Source: Hermatobates lingyangjiaoensis (taxonomy: Eukaryota; Arthropoda; Insecta; Hemiptera; Hermatobatidae). From it: a DNA stretch of 64,000 nt. Under the pieces are notes generated by a model. The model searched no databases. It saw nothing but the letters and a program-made list of their open reading frames with translations, and was not told where the DNA came from. A program made the translations under genes and the position numbers. This document shows, piece by piece, positions 59,601 through 64,000 of this stretch (the first letter of the stretch is position 1; every line of letters begins with the position of its first letter). The stretch is taken from contig JAPFBL010001928.1 in assembly GCA_026182355.1 (NCBI GenBank), positions 4,439,501 to 4,503,500 of the forward strand, given 5' to 3'.

Positions 59601-62600
59601 TCCATTTGTGTATTTCAGTAAAGACCCTGAAATGGCTCCTATTAAGAGACACGCTTACAACGCCTTACAATTCCCTTCAGCGCAGCACCGTCTAATGGAT
59701 GCATAACGTAACCCCAGCCTCTACTGTAGCGCCTTATAATGCGGTGCGCCTTGTATATGGAAAAAGTTTTAAAATACGTCATTCATTGAAGGTGCGCCTT
59801 ATAATGCGGTGCGCCTTATAGTGCGGAAAATACGGTAATTAAGTTCGTGAACCGATATACCACAGTATATATAAATTGCATTGTTATAGTTGGCAGGTCA
59901 TTTTGATTTAACCATTTATAGTCAGCTCATTAGTTAGTAAGGAGTCGACAGTCCTGAAGCAGTCCATATGACAAGTATAAGTATGACCCATTTTCATTTC
60001 AGAGCTTCATTGCTGTGGCAGCCAAACCTGTCAACGTTTTAGTTCCAATGGTAGCTGAAATCATCAACAAGTTGAACCGATCAGTGGACCACAACAAAAT
60101 CTTCGGTGTTACCACTATTGATGTGATGAGAGCGACAACATTTGTTGCTGAAGTGGCCGGATTGTCACCTGAAAGCCTTCAAGTGCCTGTCGTTGGTGGA
60201 AGTTCTTCAACAACCATTGTGCCTGTTCTCTCACAAATAAAGCCTTGCCCGAACCTCAATCTGGTAGTATCAACTATCTGAAGATTAATATCGCAATTAC
60301 ATAACAACATTATTTAACTATTACAATAGCAAATGATATCATTAGCACCACAAAAGTAGTTTGTAACATCATTACACAAATGTACATTCCTACATCGTAT
60401 GTTGTCTTCAACGCTTTTATTTTGCTTTATCAAAAGCAAACTGACTGTTATTTAATATTAACTTCTACTTATAACTTTTTTTTTACCTTCATTAACTGTC
60501 TTTATGAAATAAAGAAAAATGAAAGAATTGCATTCAGGTCAAAATTTTAAAATAGAGTTTTCAAAAGAAATGCACGGGGTCTGTTGAAACGAATAAAATA
60601 AGTTTTTTAAATTGATCCGTCCGTGTGTGTGAGTAGAATATTAAAAAAACCGAAAGAGCTATTATCATAGAATTTCATAGTTAAGTTTCTCCCACCACTA
60701 AGACGGAAAAGCAAACAGTTACCTTTTCTTATAAAATATTTTATTAAAAAAAGTCGGGGTTTTTGTTTCGCTAAACATCTGTCAACGAGATTTTGATCAT
60801 CATTTCTGTGAACTGGCCTTTTAGCTGATATCTTATATAAGATCTAATGCACACAGAAACAGTTCTAAAGGGTCAAAAGTTTAGAACTGTCCTTTATCTT
60901 GCTTTTTTTTATATGTATATTAACAAATACAGAATATAAATATTAATTAGATTTAAATTGACTAAATTAGAGATAGGTAAATCAGGTCAACAATATTTGT
61001 TTGAAAAATAGTGTTTTAAAGCAACGTTAAAAGTAAAGTGCTGTAATAAATTCTAAGATAGTGCAATTACTTATTATGTGGTATTTACTCATTGTACGGT
61101 AAAAAAGTTAATGAAATAACATTCCACATAAACCTATTTCCATATATAGTAATTTAATAATATAAACAAAGCGTTTCTAACTCCTAGTGTTCTACTTCAG
61201 GTATTAACTGAAAAATACAATAACATCAAAGAGTTATCTATAGTATAAAGTAAATGGTACAACATGAAATAAGAAAAGACAGATTCATGTTCATACCAAA
61301 GGATGAGTGTCTGTGGTACAAATGACTGGAAATAGGATGGAAGTGGATGAAGGTATGGAGTGTACATCTGTTTTATATTGGAAAGCAAGGACATTTCTTT
61401 ATTTTTTTACCTAAATAACAGCCTCTACCTGACCTTTAGGTAACTGCTTTCCAATATAAAACAGATGTACACTCCATACCTTCACCCACTTCCATCCTAT
61501 TTCTAGTCATTTGTACCACATATACTCATCCTTTGGTATGTACATGAATCTCTCTTTCTTATTTCAGGTTGTACCATTTACTTTATACTATAGATAACTC
61601 TTGATGTTATTGTATTTTTCAGTTAATACCTGAAGTAGGATACTAGATGTTAGAAACGCGTTGTTTATATCATTAAATTACTATAAGTAGAGGTTATTTC
61701 ATTAACATTTTTACGCTACAGTTGTAATAAATCTAAATGCTACCCTTTACAATCTTTTTATAAGACATATGGTCCTTCATGTGTTTAAGAACTCCACTGC
61801 TTTTAAGTAGTAGTGAAACATTGGAAAGGTATTTGTTGGCACTTCCTTGACTCTCCTTATGAGTCTTTGATTGAGTTGTCACAGGGCTTCCGCATGACTT
61901 ACCAGTGGCTCCGTTGGCATATTTGCTAATACAAGTATTTTTTGACACAAGTGCATGTGTTGGTGGGAGATGGTATTTAGTGAGATTTGCTGTCATCCTA
62001 CGTATCACAATCATTCTCCTGACTTGATCTGTAGCTCATCTGACACATGTACATATAGCTAGGCATTCACAAGTGCATGTGTCTATAGCGGGATATAGTA
62101 AGATTTCTTATCATCTTTTGCCCCACAATCATTCCCCTGACTTGATCTGTAGCTCATCTGACACATGTACATATAGCTAGGCATTCACAAGTGCATGTGT
62201 CTATGGCGGGAGATGGTAAGATTTCTTACCATCCTTTGCACCACAATCATTCCCTGCCGCTCAGTTAGCACGTGTTGACAGGTCTGCTGTTGGTTGCAGG
62301 AGGAGCGCGTGAAGGTGACTAGGGCCGTGCAGCTGGCGGGCGAGCAAGCCGCCCTCAGTGGGATAGCCGCTGCCTATGCTTCCGCCAGATTCATGACGGC
62401 ATTGGCGCGAGCTGCTTCCGGCCACTCAGACATTGTTGAATGCGCTTTAGTTCGAAGTGAAGCCGCTCCAGACACCACATACTTGGCAACCCCTATTGAA
62501 CTTGGCCCAGCAGGCATTCAAAGGAATTTCGGAGTGCCAGAGCTCAACGAATTCGAGGAAACTCTTCTCGAAACAGCGCTTCCCGCTCTCCAGAAGGACA

Positions 62601-62641
62601 TACAAGCAGGCCTCACGATGGCAGCCAGAATAAAGTCTTAA
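56414..62641 (+). CDS. divergent mitochondrial-type malate dehydrogenase paralogue (5' end missing)
   Basis: Four exons (56414-56617, 57340-57453, 60003-60263, 62300-62641) encode an MDH2-family protein in colinear order: VTVVGAN nucleotide-binding loop, [50 protein letters not shown] and [13 protein letters not shown] to the stop. Internal introns are GT-AG and phase 0, which supports real gene structure. MDH2 interconverts malate and oxaloacetate with NAD in the mitochondrial matrix. Here the catalytic His (GGHAG in the family) is Ser (GGSSS), both mobile-loop Arg residues (PRKPGMTR) are gone, and NPVN is KPVN. The Asp and Arg of DVMR remain. A pseudoenzyme is therefore inferred. Exon 56414-56617 also needs a one-base frameshift correction near 56452-56458. 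The targeting peptide and start codon lie upstream and were not found. The family is certain; expression and function are not. Confidence 0.9.
57340..57453 (+). CDS. MDH-like exon 2, degenerate active-site loop
   Basis: TTTGTTGCAG precedes GGATCACAGTTTGTTCTTAT, and GTAAGA follows GAT. The 38 codons read GSQFVLISEVSADLKKDPEA then VLKKVAKVASTIARVCPD. Family proteins have G-C/A-D-V-V-V-I-P-A-G-V-P-R-K-P-G-M-T-R here and are about five residues longer. The loop that closes over substrate has lost both Arg and the PGM turn, while the following helix pattern and CP(E/D) are kept. Confidence 0.88.
59205..59834. mobile_element. MITE with perfect 27-bp inverted ends (AAGGCGCACC type)
   Basis: The left end CGTATTTTCCGCACTATAAG continues GGCGCACC. 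The right end is its exact complement (GGTGCGCC to GGAAAATACG). Subterminal GCGCCTTATAATGCGGTGCG units recur near both ends. The flanks both read GTA, a possible 3-bp duplication. It is 630 bp, GC-richer than its surroundings and has no transposase frame. Similar CCGCACTATAAGGCGCACC ends are, from memory, widespread in other animal genomes, but I will not name the superfamily. It lies in the intron between MDH-like exons 2 and 3. Confidence 0.88.
60003..60263 (+). CDS. MDH-like exon 3, catalytic histidine replaced
   Basis: The exon follows TTTCATTTCAG and is 87 codons long. It reads SFIAVAAKPVNVLVPMVAEI, then [20 protein letters not shown], then LQVPVVGGSSSTTIVPVLSQ. Family counterparts are [33 protein letters not shown] and VPVIGGHAGKTIIPL. 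Asp and Arg of the D-x-x-R pair are kept. The His of GGHAGKT is Ser, and the Asn of ANPVN is Lys. The end (KPCPNLNL before GTAGTA) is a little shorter than usual. Confidence 0.93.
61092..61724. mobile_element. giant palindrome, ACGCGTT family, in MDH-like intron
   Basis: Arms of about 290 bp run from ATTGTACGGTAAAAAAGTTA to GTAACTGCTTTCC-type sequence and back to TTTTTACGCTACAGT. The outer part matches the 13.8-kb elements (AACGCGTTGTTTAT, GTTAATACCTGAAG). The inner part is unique to this copy, with CCATACCTTCACCCACTTCC and GGAAGTGGATGAAGGTATGG as partners. The long frame on the minus strand (61197-61394) is one arm. Confidence 0.88.
61860..62253 (+). repeat. tandem repeat, 118-bp unit, two full copies and one diverged
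   Basis: GACTTGATCTGTAGCTCATC begins units at 62021 and 62139. Each continues through CACATGTACATATAGCTAGG, CATTCACAAGTGCATGTGTC to CCACAATCATTCCC. A diverged upstream unit (CAAGTGCATGTGTTGGTGGG, about 61950-62012) is recognisable. The array ends about 45 bp before the last exon's acceptor. Confidence 0.92.
62300..62641 (+). CDS. MDH-like last exon, with stop
   Basis: TTGGTTGCAG precedes the exon. The 113 codons read [90 protein letters not shown] and end KS-TAA (62639-62641). The MDH2 C-terminal pattern (AYAGARF, VVECSFV, YFSTPLLLGKKGIEKNLGI, FEEKMISDAIPELK) is matched without gaps over the last hundred residues. This exon is clearly GC-richer than its flanks, as expected of retained coding sequence. 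Confidence 0.95.
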   Translation, partial: [113 protein letters not shown]

Positions 62642-64000
62642 CCCACATCTCTTGAGTCAATATCCTGAGAAACTCCTCGTTTTAACAACTTGCACAATCA
62701 GTTACCACTTTTATTATTTATCTACTTTGTAATTAGAGCTTTACAATATGCTAGCAACATTACTTGGGTATAACCTATCCAAGTACTATCGACGCCCAAT
62801 GTTACTTCAATGAAACAGATTTATTCACTGTAGCTATCGTTGACTACGAGTCACACTGCCATATTTACACATAAGAAAAATTGTTTCATCACTCTTCAAG
62901 TTAAAAAAATTAACGAGAATTCAGAATTAAATTAATCATGAACACTAATTGAGAAACATCTCACTACAATTTGATCTGGATACAAATACAAGAGATATTA
63001 CATCCCAATAACAAATTTCGTAGAACATCAAATAGAGTAGTTTAAAATATCAAATCCCAACACCGAAAATCTCCCTTCGGCCTCAATGAACTATTTATAA
63101 CTGGCCAACTTCCTTCAACTCAAAACTATAAACATAAAATATCAGTTCTGCTTTAATTTTAATTAATGATTCAAGGGCTATTTTAATATTCTCTAATAGA
63201 AATTATTTCCATAAGATCTTAAGTTAAATCACCGTTAGCAGCTCCTGGGTGAGACAGCAAAGAGTTGACTATATACCACTATATCAGATGGTCGTACTTG
63301 TGTTTTCTAGCGTAGTACATGATCCGGAGTATATATCACAATAATTAAAATACATACATACCAAACTAAGCAAACTGCCATAACAAATATATTTATGCTT
63401 CTTATATACATCTCTTAATGCAAAAAAAACACTATGTACATAAAATAACAATAATCAATATAACACTTAACACAGTCATTGTTTTAATTTAAGAATAAAC
63501 CAACTAAATAATTAAATATCAGAGTAAATCAATATGTGATAACAGATACAAACAATATATAAAGAATAAAGTTGATTATTCAATTTATAATAACAAAATA
63601 GAAAAATAACAAGGCAGTTAAATAGTTTTTGCACAATAATACTACGAGTGAACAAAGGATATTTACAAGTTTGGTCAAGATAGCTTTCTTTTTGTATTTT
63701 AGTCGGCTGCATTTAACTTATAAGAGCGATTGAGGACTAGAGCCTTGGTAATATACGGTGGCCAGTTGCGAGTTGCACCATTAATGATCCTTTCAACAAT
63801 TGTAGGTAAACTATTCGGTGTTAATTGTTTAATATCATTTACCGAACTATCAATTGCTCGAAATTAGTTATAGAATATTGCAGTAGTTTAAAGCTCCAAG
63901 CTTGAAGTAAGCTAAACAGCACGACTACGCTAGACAGTCAAAAGTAGCAGGTAATACTAATGGGTTAGTACAAGTGGTCAACTTCCTATGGTTTGCGAGC
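62642..64000. other. 3' flank; no further gene seen
   Basis: The MDH-like stop is followed by AT-rich sequence. ATTAAA (about 62928) and AATAAA (about 63494) are possible polyadenylation signals, but neither can be chosen from sequence alone. A 5S-like antisense fragment (CCTATCCAAGTACTATCGAC) lies at about 62768. No other exon was recognised. Confidence 0.45.

Noticed and set aside
62294..62299. Start of the last MDH-like exon at TTG 62294
   Set aside because: These bases are the intron's polypyrimidine/CAG acceptor; coding resumes at 62300.

Overview
This is a eukaryotic nuclear window, very AT-rich and about 98% non-coding. Jockey- and R1/I-type LINE relics, tRNA-derived SINEs with A+T-rich tails, hAT miniature elements and long introns suggest an arthropod, most likely an insect. 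I cannot fix the order. There are no operons or prokaryotic signals, and most open frames are chance frames in repeats.

The only confidently recognised gene lies at the right end (56414-62641, + strand). It is a malate dehydrogenase of the mitochondrial (MDH2) type, seen as four coding exons joined by phase-0 GT-AG introns; its 5' exon(s) were not found. The protein is a very divergent paralogue. The active-site His is Ser, the mobile loop has lost both substrate Arg residues and is about five residues shorter, and NPVN is KPVN. The fold and the Asp/Arg pair near IDVMR remain. The first visible exon has a one-base frameshift next to GGG/CAAG, so this is either a pseudoenzyme gene with an assembly error or a young pseudogene. 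Its introns carry a 630-bp inverted-repeat MITE, a 630-bp giant palindrome and a 118-bp tandem repeat.

A second, speculative gene lies on the minus strand at 49288-50225. Four small exons with GT-AG borders join into one open frame of 56 codons. They sit directly upstream (in transcript sense) of a roughly 1.8-kb array of 150-180 bp tandem units (47.5-49.3 kb). Several units carry an AG-(17 to 31 nt)-GT block in the same orientation, so the array looks like duplicated micro-exons. This is the best candidate for something undescribed.

The rest is a repeat landscape. 1-2 kb: LINE 3' ends. 2.2-2.4 kb: 5S-like antisense fragments. 4.5-8.1 kb, 13.8-16.7 kb, 28.2-28.8 kb, 31.7-32.1 kb, 43.9-45.2 kb, 46.2 kb and 61.1-61.7 kb: foldback elements. 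Many of these contain a CTGANGA-hairpin-GAAA motif that resembles the hammerhead-like hairpins of Penelope-type retroelements, and several are flanked by (TA)n. 10.6-11.1 kb and 35.8-36.1 kb: hAT MITEs with 8-bp target duplications. 18.9, 22.5, 27.3, 32.8, 42.7 and 45.6 kb: tRNA-derived SINEs. 20-20.8, 30.7-31.6 and 51.3-52.8 kb: a long AT-rich interspersed family with an internal, variable CA/CACCC tract. 29.9-30.5 and 34.3-34.9 kb: another duplicated repeat. Tandem arrays occur at 11.9-12.3, 38.6-39.1 and 47.5-49.3 kb, along with many simple repeats.
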